A stretch of 64,000 nucleotides of DNA, from NCBI RefSeq assembly GCF_003710865.1, contig NZ_RHHO01000033.1, positions 186,001 through 250,000 of the forward strand, written 5' to 3'. The notes below the pieces were generated by a model. That model was given only the letters and a program-made list of their open reading frames with translations. It was not told the origin of the DNA and made no database searches. Position numbers and translations under genes: made by a program. Source of the stretch: Brevibacillus borstelensis (lineage in GTDB: Bacteria; Bacillota; Bacilli; Brevibacillales; Brevibacillaceae). Within the stretch, counting starts at the first letter, position 1, and every line of letters starts with the position of its first letter. Positions 17,192 to 24,375 of the stretch are shown here, piece by piece.

Positions 17192-18130
17192 GTGAGCCGT
17201 ATGTCTCTTCCCCTGGAATCGCAAACAGCACAAGCAGGCAGCGTCGGCCAGGCGGTCAAAAAGCCGGGGCAGCTCCGCCGTTTGGCCCGCATGCTGTTGA
17301 AAAGCAAAACAGGAACAATCGGACTTTTGATCGTCATCGTCGTCGTATTTATGGCCGTCTTCGCCAGTGCGATCGCTCCTCATGATCCGGCCAAAACCCA
17401 GGCAGCGCAGCGCCTCAAGCCTCCCATGTGGATGGAGGGAGGCTCGCCGGCAAATCCGCTCGGAACCGACAATCTGGGGCGCGATGTGCTCAGCCGCATC
17501 ATCTACGGCTCGCAGGTTTCCCTGATGGTCGGGGTGTGTGCCGTCGCCGTAGCGGGCGCGATCGGGGTCGTACTGGGACTCGTCTCCGGCTACTTCGGCG
17601 GGATCGTGGATAATCTCATCATGCGGACGGTCGATTCGTTTCTCGCCATTCCGAATATTTTGTTCATGCTGGTGATTTTGACCGTCCTCGGGCCCAGTCT
17701 GACGACCCTGATCCTCGTCCTCGGCTTTACCAACTGGGTCAAGTACGCCCGCATCATCCGCGGTGAAGTGCTCAGCGTCAAGGAACGCGACTTCGTCAGA
17801 GCCGCCCGCACTGTCGGCGCAAGCGACGGGCGAATCATTTTTACACACATTTTGCCCAACGTTATCTCCTCCTTTATCGTCGTCTCTACGTTGAGCGTAG
17901 CCACGACGATCATCGCGGAGGCCTCGCTCAGCTTTCTCGGCTTGGGGATTCAGCCGCCGACTGTCTCCTGGGGCGGCATGCTGAGCGACGGCAGGCAGTA
18001 CCTCGCTACGAGCTGGTGGGTGGCGACCTTCCCCGGTGTAGCGATTACGATCACGGTTTTGGGCATTATGTTTCTCGGAGACTGGCTGCGCGACATTCTG
18101 GACCCTCGCATGAAGGCTAGAGCGAAGTAG
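17192..18130 (+). CDS. dppC: Dipeptide ABC transporter permease DppC
   Basis: Membrane permease of 312 aa with the cytoplasmic N-terminal tail and first helix usual for OppC/DppC, the NPLGTDNLGRDVLSRIIYGS motif after helix 1, and an EAA loop RAARTVGASDGRIIFTHILP. It follows dppB by 6 bases with an ACGGAGGTG ribosome binding site, so stoichiometric translation is expected. Confidence 0.93.
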   Translation: MSRMSLPLESQTAQAGSVGQAVKKPGQLRRLARMLLKSKTGTIGLLIVIVVVFMAVFASAIAPHDPAKTQAAQRLKPPMWMEGGSPANPLGTDNLGRDVLSRIIYGSQVSLMVGVCAVAVAGAIGVVLGLVSGYFGGIVDNLIMRTVDSFLAIPNILFMLVILTVLGPSLTTLILVLGFTNWVKYARIIRGEVLSVKERDFVRAARTVGASDGRIIFTHILPNVISSFIVVSTLSVATTIIAEASLSFLGLGIQPPTVSWGGMLSDGRQYLATSWWVATFPGVAITITVLGIMFLGDWLRDILDPRMKARAK

Positions 18131-18146
18131 GGAGGGGAGACTCGAT

Positions 18147-19109
18147 ATGGAAGCAAACTTGCTGGAAGTAAAACATTTGCAGACGCATTTCAAAACAGAG
18201 GACGGCGTCGTTCCCTCCGTAAACGGCGTCTCGTTTTCCGTAGCCAAGGGCGAGACACTCGCCATCGTCGGCGAATCGGGCTGCGGCAAAAGCGTTACCT
18301 CCCTCTCGATCATGGGATTGGTCGCCCCGCCTGGCGAAGTGGTGGGCGGAGAAATCTGGCTGGAGGGCCAAAACCTGCTCGCTTTAAGCAAAAAAGAGCT
18401 TCGCAAGCTGCGCGGCAACAAGCTGTCGATGATCTTCCAGGAGCCGATGACCTCGCTCAATCCCGTGTTTACAATCGGGAACCAGCTCGGAGAGGTATTT
18501 CGCCAGCACAGACAGATGGACAAAAAGGAAGCCCGGGCACACAGCGTCGAAATGCTGGAGCATGTCGGCATCCCCAATGCGGAAAAGATCGTCGATTCCT
18601 TTCCCCATCAGCTTTCAGGGGGTATGCGGCAGCGCGTCATGATCGCCATGGCGCTGGCCTGCAATCCGGCCCTGTTGATCGCGGACGAGCCGACGACCGC
18701 CTTGGACGTGACGATCCAGGCACAAATTCTCGAGCTGCTGAAAAAGCTGAACAAGGAGTTTCAAACCGGAGTCATTCTGATTACGCACGATCTCGGTGTC
18801 GTAGCCGAGATGGCGGATCGAGTCGTGGTGATGTACGCGGGAGAAGTGGTGGAGCAGGCTGACGTCTTTTCCCTTTTTGCGGAGCCGAAGCATCCGTATA
18901 CAAAAGGGCTGCTCGGTTCGCTGCCGAAGCTGGACGAAAATCGGGAGGAGCTGGACTCGATCCCCGGCTCGGTACCGAATCCGCTCGACATGCCGGACGG
19001 CTGTGCGTTTCACCCGCGCTGCCCTGCCGCCACAGAAGAGTGCAAGCAAAACAAGCCGCAGCTTCAAGAGGTGGCCCTGAACCATCTGGCACGCTGCTTC
19101 TACGCGTAA
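18147..19109 (+). CDS. dppD: Dipeptide ABC transporter ATPase DppD
   Basis: ATPase of 320 aa. Walker A GESGCGKS, signature LSGGMRQRV, Walker [16 protein letters not shown]-loop ITHDLGV. The C-terminal oligopeptide-transporter extension with the Cys-rich [14 protein letters not shown] is present; in DppD/OppD this region holds an iron-sulfur cluster. It forms the heterodimeric motor with DppF. Confidence 0.94.
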   Translation: MEANLLEVKHLQTHFKTEDGVVPSVNGVSFSVAKGETLAIVGESGCGKSVTSLSIMGLVAPPGEVVGGEIWLEGQNLLALSKKELRKLRGNKLSMIFQEPMTSLNPVFTIGNQLGEVFRQHRQMDKKEARAHSVEMLEHVGIPNAEKIVDSFPHQLSGGMRQRVMIAMALACNPALLIADEPTTALDVTIQAQILELLKKLNKEFQTGVILITHDLGVVAEMADRVVVMYAGEVVEQADVFSLFAEPKHPYTKGLLGSLPKLDENREELDSIPGSVPNPLDMPDGCAFHPRCPAATEECKQNKPQLQEVALNHLARCFYA

Positions 19110-19124
19110 AGGAGGCACATAGCA

Positions 19125-20129
19125 ATGGACCAGACGAAAGAACCGCTGTTGGTGGTTAAAGGGTTAAAAAAGCATTTTCCCTTCAAGAAAGGCATGTTTT
19201 CCAAAGAGACAGGCTACGTACGGGCCGTAGATGGCGTCGACTTTACCGTGTACCGCGGAGAAACGCTGGGAATCGTCGGAGAATCCGGCTGCGGCAAGTC
19301 GACCACCGGCCAGATGATTTTGCAGCTGCTGGAGCCGACCGAAGGGGAGATTTGGTTTGAGGGAAAAAATCTGTCCACTCTCGGCAAAGCCGAGGTCCGC
19401 ACTTTGCGGCAGCACCTGCAAATGATTTTTCAGGACCCGTATTCCTCGCTCAATCCGCGGATGCGGGTGGAAGAAATCGTGGCCGAGCCGCTGCGCGTAC
19501 ACGGCACGCACAAAGGAAGCGAGCTGAAGGAAAAGGTTGTGGAGCTGCTGCGCCTTGTCGGGCTGGATGCCCACCATATGAGCCGCCACCCGCATGAATT
19601 CAGCGGCGGGCAGAGACAGCGGATCGGCATCGCGCGCGCCCTCGCCTTGAATCCGAGCCTGATCGTCTGCGACGAGCCGGTATCGGCGCTCGACGTGTCG
19701 ATCCAGTCGCAGGTGCTGAACCTGCTCAAGAAGCTGCAAAAGGAGCTAAAGCTGACCTACATTTTCATCGCCCACGGCTTGCCTGCCGTCAAGCATATCA
19801 GCGACCGGATCGCGGTCATGTACCTGGGCAAAATCGTGGAGCTGGCAGAGCGCGACGAGCTGTTTGCAAACCCGCGCCACCCCTACACGGAAGCGCTTCT
19901 GTCGGCTGTCCCGATTCCTGATCCGACGCAGCGAAAGGAACGGATTGTCCTGCAGGGCGATCTGCCGAATCCGGCCAATCCTCCGTCCGGCTGCCATTTT
20001 CACACCAGATGTCCGTATGTGCAGGATGTGTGCAGACAGACTGCGCCGACACTGACAGAAGGTGCTGCAGGGCATTTTGTCTCCTGCCATTTCCCGCTTG
20101 CTCAAAGCCAGGAAGGCGTTATGGGATAA
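19125..20129 (+). CDS. dppF: Dipeptide ABC transporter ATPase DppF
   Basis: ATPase of 334 aa. Walker [10 protein letters not shown], signature [10 protein letters not shown], Walker [15 protein letters not shown], and the Cys-containing tail [14 protein letters not shown]. The usual H-loop Thr-His-Asp is changed to IAHGLPAV, so the catalytic His is kept but the following Asp is replaced by Gly. Last gene of the importer operon, followed by a terminator hairpin. Confidence 0.93.
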   Translation: MDQTKEPLLVVKGLKKHFPFKKGMFSKETGYVRAVDGVDFTVYRGETLGIVGESGCGKSTTGQMILQLLEPTEGEIWFEGKNLSTLGKAEVRTLRQHLQMIFQDPYSSLNPRMRVEEIVAEPLRVHGTHKGSELKEKVVELLRLVGLDAHHMSRHPHEFSGGQRQRIGIARALALNPSLIVCDEPVSALDVSIQSQVLNLLKKLQKELKLTYIFIAHGLPAVKHISDRIAVMYLGKIVELAERDELFANPRHPYTEALLSAVPIPDPTQRKERIVLQGDLPNPANPPSGCHFHTRCPYVQDVCRQTAPTLTEGAAGHFVSCHFPLAQSQEGVMG

Positions 20130-20160
20130 AACTGGCATTTGTTTCACGAAAAAAGGAGGT

Positions 20161-20198
20161 GCCCCGATGTCTTTGGCAGACAGAAGGGGCCTTTTTTC
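20161..20198 (+). terminator. Terminator of the dipeptide importer operon
   Basis: GCCCC (20161-20165) pairs with GGGGC (20186-20190), with inner pairing in the loop, and a run of T follows at once. Confidence 0.75.
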
Positions 20199-20230
20199 AT
20201 CAAGTAGAGACTGAGTGGTCATCCGGAGAT

Positions 20231-20259
20231 TTGACTTGATGATCGAGTTCATGCATAAT
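20231..20259 (+). promoter_or_regulatory. Sigma-A promoter of the osmoprotectant operon
   Basis: TTGACT (20231-20236), 17-base spacer, CATAAT (20254-20259). It would start transcription close to the first base of the riboswitch. Confidence 0.7.
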
Positions 20260-20261
20260 AG

Positions 20262-20402
20262 CCATAAGCTTAATTTCCGATTTGCATAATCGGAAAGCGG
20301 GGGAACCACTTTTTCCGGGGCGAATCGGCAGCATATCTGCCGTAGGGAACCATCTTTCCCGAGTCCGTCAGCTAACCTCGTCAGCCTCAAGATGGGTCAA
20401 AA
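20262..20402 (+). ncRNA. ydaO/yuaA-type c-di-AMP riboswitch
   Basis: The leader carries the conserved ydaO blocks in order: GCTTAA near the 5' end, a TTCCGAT/ATCGGAA hairpin, GCGGGGGAACCA (20297-20308), CCGGGGCGAATC (20315-20326), GTAGGGAACCAT (20342-20353), and the hallmark GAGTCCGTCAGCTAACCTCG (20361-20380). This family binds cyclic di-AMP and usually switches off osmolyte, potassium and cell-wall genes when the nucleotide is abundant; here it precedes an osmoprotectant importer, which fits. Its 3' end (GGGTCAAAA, 20394-20402) can pair with the loop side of the first downstream terminator. Confidence 0.9.
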
Positions 20403-20448
20403 CAAGCATTCCGTGTCAGATCATTCCGACGTGGAAAACAATTCGGTT

Positions 20449-20480
20449 TTTTGACCCTATGCTTTTGCAGGGTCTTTTTG
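20449..20480 (+). terminator. Riboswitch terminator 1 with overlapping antiterminator strand
   Basis: GACCCT (20453-20458) pairs with AGGGTC (20469-20474), followed by TTTTTG. The bases TTTTGACCC (20449-20457) are perfectly complementary to GGGTCAAAA at the riboswitch end (20394-20402), so the two structures exclude each other. This gives a simple transcription on/off switch. Confidence 0.75.
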
Positions 20481-20495
20481 TATTTTTACAGGTAC

Positions 20496-20527
20496 AGACC
20501 CTGCATTGGCGGGGTCTTTTTATTTTC
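20496..20527 (+). terminator. Riboswitch terminator 2
   Basis: AGACCC (20496-20501) pairs with GGGTCT (20512-20517), followed by a T-rich tail. Its left arm is also complementary to the right arm of terminator 1, so the hairpins may exchange partners. It ends 28 bases before the ATPase gene. Confidence 0.65.
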
Positions 20528-20555
20528 AAAAATACAGCGAAAAGAGGGGATGCGA

Positions 20556-21698
20556 ATGGCAAATGCGGTTGTCTTTGAACGCGTGCGCAAATCGTACGGC
20601 TCGACGACTGTGATCCCGAATCTCAATCTGGAGATTCCCGAGGGGAGCATCACAGTGCTGGTCGGGCCATCCGGCTGCGGCAAGACCACGACGATGAAGA
20701 TGATCAACCGGTTGATTTCGCCAACATCGGGGACGATTACCGTCGGCGGAAGGAATTCGGCGGAGGTCGATCCGGTCGCGCTGAGGCGGAGCATCGGCTA
20801 TGTGATTCAGCAGGTCGGCCTGTTTCCCCACCTGACAATCGCGGAAAATATTTCGCTGGTGCCACGGCTTCAGGGGGGAAAAGGGTCGATTGATCACAAA
20901 AAGGTCGATCGCCTGCTCCATATGGTCGGCCTGGCCCCCGACCGGTACCGGGACAGATACCCGTCCGAGCTCTCCGGAGGCCAGCAGCAGCGGGTAGGGG
21001 TAGCCCGGGCGCTGATGAGCGATCCGCCGATCATTCTGATGGATGAGCCTTTTTCGGCGCTCGATCCGGTTACCCGGGAGCAGCTGCAGGATGAGCTGAT
21101 CCGGCTGAACCAGGAGCTGAACAAAACAGTCGTTTTTGTCACCCACGACATGGATGAAGCGTTGAAAATCGCCGACCAGATCGTGGTCATGCAAAACGGG
21201 AATGTGATCCAGCAGGGGACGCCCGATCACATTTTGCGCCATCCGGCCAATGATTTTGTCCGGGAGTTCATCGGGGAAAAACGGCTGCAGTCCCACCTCG
21301 GGCAGCTTGTCCAGGATGTCATGGTCACGCAGCCGGTTACCGTCTCCCCGGGCCGAGGGCTGGCGGAGGCTGTACAGATCATGCACCGCAAGCGGGTAAC
21401 CGGGCTGATCGTTGTCGACAAGCATGGGAAGTACTTGGGCATGGCGGATACGGCGGATATTCACAAGCGGTACCCGGATGAATCGCTGGCCATCCGCGAT
21501 GTGATGCGGACAGACACCATGACGCTTTCACCCGACACCCCGCTCGCGGATGCCATCGGCTTCGTGCAGGAAGCGCCGTACGGGTACGTGCCGGTCGTCC
21601 GCCAAGACGGGACGTTGGCAGGCTTGTTGACAAGGGCCAGTCTGGTCGATGTGCTTGCACGGCCATACTTGGATCAGGAGAGGAGCGTGGCGCAATGA
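20556..21698 (+). CDS. opuCA: Glycine betaine/carnitine/choline ABC transporter ATPase (OpuCA-like)
   Basis: ATPase of 380 aa. The open frame reaches back to 20451 into the terminator region, but the ATG at 20556, behind AGAGGGG, gives the family N-terminus. Walker A GPSGCGKTT, signature LSGGQQQRVG, Walker B ILMDEPFSALDP, H-loop VTHDMDEA. Two CBS domains occupy about residues 255-375 (VMVTQPVTVSPGRG and VMRTDTMTLSPDTP), the ionic-strength and nucleotide-sensing module of OpuC/OpuA ATPases. In some OpuC systems this CBS pair itself binds c-di-AMP; whether it does so here is unknown. Controlled by the riboswitch upstream and overlapping the permease gene by 4 bases. Confidence 0.92.
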   Translation: MANAVVFERVRKSYGSTTVIPNLNLEIPEGSITVLVGPSGCGKTTTMKMINRLISPTSGTITVGGRNSAEVDPVALRRSIGYVIQQVGLFPHLTIAENISLVPRLQGGKGSIDHKKVDRLLHMVGLAPDRYRDRYPSELSGGQQQRVGVARALMSDPPIILMDEPFSALDPVTREQLQDELIRLNQELNKTVVFVTHDMDEALKIADQIVVMQNGNVIQQGTPDHILRHPANDFVREFIGEKRLQSHLGQLVQDVMVTQPVTVSPGRGLAEAVQIMHRKRVTGLIVVDKHGKYLGMADTADIHKRYPDESLAIRDVMRTDTMTLSPDTPLADAIGFVQEAPYGYVPVVRQDGTLAGLLTRASLVDVLARPYLDQERSVAQ

Positions 21699-22345
21699 GT
21701 GAAGTGATTTCCGTAATGGCAGACCGCTGGCCGGATATTGTGCAGGCGAGCTGGGAGCATATCGTTCTGTCTGTCGTCGCGTTGTTCTGGGCGATTGTAG
21801 TTGCGGTGCCGACAGGCATTCTGCTGACCCGGTACCGGAAGCTTGCCGGTCCGGTGCTGGCCGTGATCTCGGTCTTCCAGACGATTCCCAGTCTGGCGCT
21901 GCTCGGATTTATGATTCCGCTGTTTGGCATCGGACCGATCCCGGCTGTCATCGCGATGGTCATTTACGCGCTGCTGCCTATCGTCCGCAATACGTACACC
22001 GGCATTTTGGACGTCGATTCCTCGCTGCTGGAAGCAGGGCGCGGCATGGGGATGACCAAAGGCCAGATGCTGCGGATCGTAGAGCTTCCACTGGCCCGCC
22101 CCGTCATATTTGCCGGGATTCGCACGGCTACGGTCATGACGATCGGAGTGGCGACGCTCGCGGCGTTTATCGGGGCAGGCGGCTTGGGCGACCTGATCCT
22201 TCGCGGGATTGCCATGGTGGACACGGGCATCATCCTGGCAGGTGCGGTGCCGGCTGCGCTGCTGGCGGTCTTGTTTGACCTGATTCTGGCCTGGGTAGAT
22301 TGGCGAGTGACGCCAAAAGGATTGCGCATTCGCCACTCGCGTTAG
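21695..22345 (+). CDS. opuCB: Osmoprotectant ABC transporter permease (OpuCB-like)
   Basis: Membrane permease of 216 aa with five to six helices and an EAA-type loop (EAGRGMGMTKGQMLRIVELP near residues 112-131). It starts in the ATPase stop codon (ATGA overlap). It is followed by a hairpin and the binding-protein gene. Bacillus OpuC operons also carry a second permease (OpuCD) that is absent here, so this one may form a homodimer. Confidence 0.92.
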   Translation: MSEVISVMADRWPDIVQASWEHIVLSVVALFWAIVVAVPTGILLTRYRKLAGPVLAVISVFQTIPSLALLGFMIPLFGIGPIPAVIAMVIYALLPIVRNTYTGILDVDSSLLEAGRGMGMTKGQMLRIVELPLARPVIFAGIRTATVMTIGVATLAAFIGAGGLGDLILRGIAMVDTGIILAGAVPAALLAVLFDLILAWVDWRVTPKGLRIRHSR

Positions 22346-22355
22346 GCCGCTTTAT

Positions 22356-22407
22356 CCAAAAAGCTGATTTTTGAAAACTTGAACACATCAGCCTTTTTGG
22401 GGTTTTT
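22356..22407 (+). terminator. Intra-operon hairpin before the binding-protein gene
   Basis: CCAAAAA-GCTGAT (22356-22368) pairs with ATCAGC-c-TTTTTGG (22387-22400), followed by TTTTT. It could end or reduce transcripts before the lipoprotein gene, or protect the upstream message; it lies 36 bases before the next start. Confidence 0.6.
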
Positions 22408-22442
22408 CAAATAAACGGTTAATGATGAAAGGGGAGGATCTT

Positions 22443-23354
22443 GTGAGAGCAGGATGGCTGAGGAAAGTTGGAATGGGCGTGTTGGCATTGTCGATGATGG
22501 CTGTGACGGGCTGCTCGGTTCTGACCGGTACAAAAGCGTCTGATCAGGTGACTGTGGTGGGGAAAAATTTCACGGAACAAGATATATTGACGAATCTCGT
22601 AGGTATCATGCTGGAGAAAAATACGGACTTAAAAGTCGAGACAAAGCCGTTTTTAGGCGGGACCGATGTAGCTTTTAACGCCGTCAAAGGCGGCAGTGCA
22701 GACCTGTATGTAGAGTATACGGGAACGGGTCTGGTCAACATCATGGGACAGGAAGCGATGAAGGACCCTCAAGAGGTGTACGACAAGGTAAAGGCAGATT
22801 TTGCAGAGAAATACAAAATGGAATGGCTGGAGCCGATCGGGTTTAACAACACGTATGCCCTGGCGGTGACAAAAGAGACGGCCGATAAATATAAGCTGAA
22901 GACAATCTCTGATCTGATCCCGCATGCGCAACAGCTCACGTTCGGAACCGAACAGGAGTTTCTCGAGCGCTCGGACGGCTTGAAAGGCCTGGAAAAATCA
23001 TACGGCCTGAAATTCAAAGGTACGAAATCAATGGACGCCGGTCTTAAATATAAAGCAATCAGCGAAGGGAACGTCGATATCATCGATGCCTTCTCGACAG
23101 ACGGTCAGCTCGTGAAGCACGATTTGGTCATTTTGGAGGACGACAAGCATTTCTTCCCGCCGTACTTTGCCGCGCCGCTCGTCCGTCAGGAAACGCTGCA
23201 GAAGCATCCGCAGATCAAGGAAGTGCTGAGCAAGCTCGCCGGGAAGATTGACGACAAGCAAATGGCGGTGCTCAACGCGCAGGTGGATGTAGACAAGAAG
23301 AAGTCGCGGGATGTTGCGGAAGCTTGGCTGAAGGAGCAGGGGCTGATTCCTTAA
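22443..23354 (+). CDS. opuCC: Osmoprotectant-binding lipoprotein (OpuCC-like)
   Basis: Substrate-binding lipoprotein of 303 aa from the GTG at 22443, which sits 5 bases after GGGGAGG; an in-frame ATG at 22422 lacks a site. The signal peptide ends in lipobox AVTGC, so the Cys would be lipidated. OpuAC-family features are visible: VTVVGKNFTEQDIL at the mature N-terminus, GGSADLYVEYTGTGL, and VDIIDAFSTDGQL. It binds quaternary ammonium osmolytes outside the membrane and feeds the OpuCB channel. A strong terminator follows. Confidence 0.92.
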   Translation: MRAGWLRKVGMGVLALSMMAVTGCSVLTGTKASDQVTVVGKNFTEQDILTNLVGIMLEKNTDLKVETKPFLGGTDVAFNAVKGGSADLYVEYTGTGLVNIMGQEAMKDPQEVYDKVKADFAEKYKMEWLEPIGFNNTYALAVTKETADKYKLKTISDLIPHAQQLTFGTEQEFLERSDGLKGLEKSYGLKFKGTKSMDAGLKYKAISEGNVDIIDAFSTDGQLVKHDLVILEDDKHFFPPYFAAPLVRQETLQKHPQIKEVLSKLAGKIDDKQMAVLNAQVDVDKKKSRDVAEAWLKEQGLIP

Positions 23355-23466
23355 AATGAGGAAGTCGGCATTGGCTAGATATAGTGTTGGTTAGAGATGG
23401 GTAGCCGGGAGCTGTTCTCCTGGCAGAATAAAATGAAGTAGACCCGGAGCAAAAAGGTTTTGAGTA

Positions 23467-23510
23467 AGCCGGTTTTCACCACATTGCGTGTGAAGCCGGC
23501 TATTTTTTTG
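23467..23510 (+). terminator. Terminator of the osmoprotectant operon
   Basis: AGCCGG (23467-23472) pairs with CCGGCT (23496-23501), with an inner TTCAC/GTGAA helix, followed by seven T. Strong intrinsic terminator. Confidence 0.9.
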
Positions 23511-23645
23511 TATGAGGCGAAAGCGCACTTCATTCGTAACCGTTTCAAAGGGGTTTTTCCAATAAACTGTATAGACTGTTATCGGGTTGAATAGACAGGA
23601 TATTGCCCAAGCGATGGGATAAATGTCATTTTTTGTCCGTGATTA

Positions 23646-23654
23646 TGGTATAAT
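23646..23654 (+). promoter_or_regulatory. Extended -10 promoter
   Basis: TGGTATAAT at 23646-23654 is a perfect extended -10; no good -35 is seen. It lies 41 bases before a TTG codon with an AAGGAGG site. Confidence 0.5.
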
Positions 23655-23694
23655 CAAAACCGGAACATACATTCTCAAAGAAGGAGGAATCGAC

Positions 23695-23787
23695 TTGTTG
23701 ATCTCTGTTGAATCGATCACTGTGATTCGAAGCGGCAAAGCTGCCATTTCTCGGCCATCCTCACACGGGCGAAGGCAGTTGTCATAG
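23695..23787 (+). CDS. Possible 30-aa leader peptide (unassigned)
   Basis: A TTG codon lies 7 bases after AAGGAGGAAT and begins a 30-codon frame (MLISVESITVIRSGKAAISR...). Promoter, ribosome binding site and start are well spaced, but the peptide has no recognisable domain. It is followed by about 150 bases of GC-rich sequence that could fold. It may be a leader peptide, part of a regulatory RNA, or the decayed front of a lost gene. Confidence 0.3.
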   Translation: MLISVESITVIRSGKAAISRPSSHGRRQLS

Positions 23788-23958
23788 GAATACGCAGACG
23801 GCAGGGGCATTAGGCCGACATACGTCCAAACGCAAGGTTAGAGGAAGCTCATCTTTCGCTGGAGGGAGTGTTCATAGCTCTTTCGTAAATCGATTTTTTC
23901 GTTAGTCCGTAAATCCATATCGGGTGACTTGCAAGAAATCACACACGTCAGCTTCTGT

Positions 23959-24195
23959 TCAGCTCCGGAACGTTTCCATATACAATCCCCAACATAAACC
24001 CCAATCGATGTTTGCATAGGTAGAGTTGATCGTCTTCCCTGTTTCCTGATCGATGATAGGAACCTCTGATTTTGAAATAGTAGGGTACCAGCTTTACGGT
24101 ATCAAAAGGAAAATGGATCGTTGCCCGGTTTCCCATATGCATAGGGAATGTATGTCTATGGCGGTGAAAGCCATTAGGCGTTTGGGTGCCAAAAT
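23959..24195 (-). pseudogene. Frameshifted protein-coding remnant (unassigned)
   Basis: On the minus strand a protein-like stretch reads TPNGFHRHRHTFPMHMGN... to VKLVPYYFK in one frame. Near 24075 it continues naturally in the next frame as SEVPIIDQETGKTINSTY... and ends WGLYMETFRS-stop at 23959. A one-base indel joins the two halves. No start codon or ribosome binding site fits, so it looks like the C-terminal end of a gene whose front was lost when the flanking NRPS region formed. I do not recognise the family. Confidence 0.4.
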
Positions 24196-24245
24196 ACCTT
24201 GTTGAAATTTGGCGAATTGAAAAAAGTTATATTTTTGGTTAAATA

Positions 24246-24254
24246 TGGTATACT
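24246..24254 (+). promoter_or_regulatory. Extended -10 promoter of the NRPS cluster
   Basis: TGGTATACT at 24246-24254, in an AT-rich stretch, with only a weak GTTATA at -35. It would give an untranslated leader of about 115 bases before the asparagine synthetase gene, the first gene of the biosynthetic operon. Confidence 0.5.
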
Positions 24255-24375
24255 GAAATGGTCTGATATGCTGGACTGCAATACACATTCTATCAATATT
24301 ACTGTTCTTATTCTTCCAAAGAGTGATCTTCGTACGGCAGCACTATCAAAATTATGTAGGGAAAGGTTGGTTTAT

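Noticed and set aside
24199..24375. 59-codon N-terminal extension of the asparagine synthetase
   Set aside because: Glutamine hydrolysis needs Cys as residue 1 after Met removal, which only the ATG at 24376 gives; the promoter also lies inside the extension.
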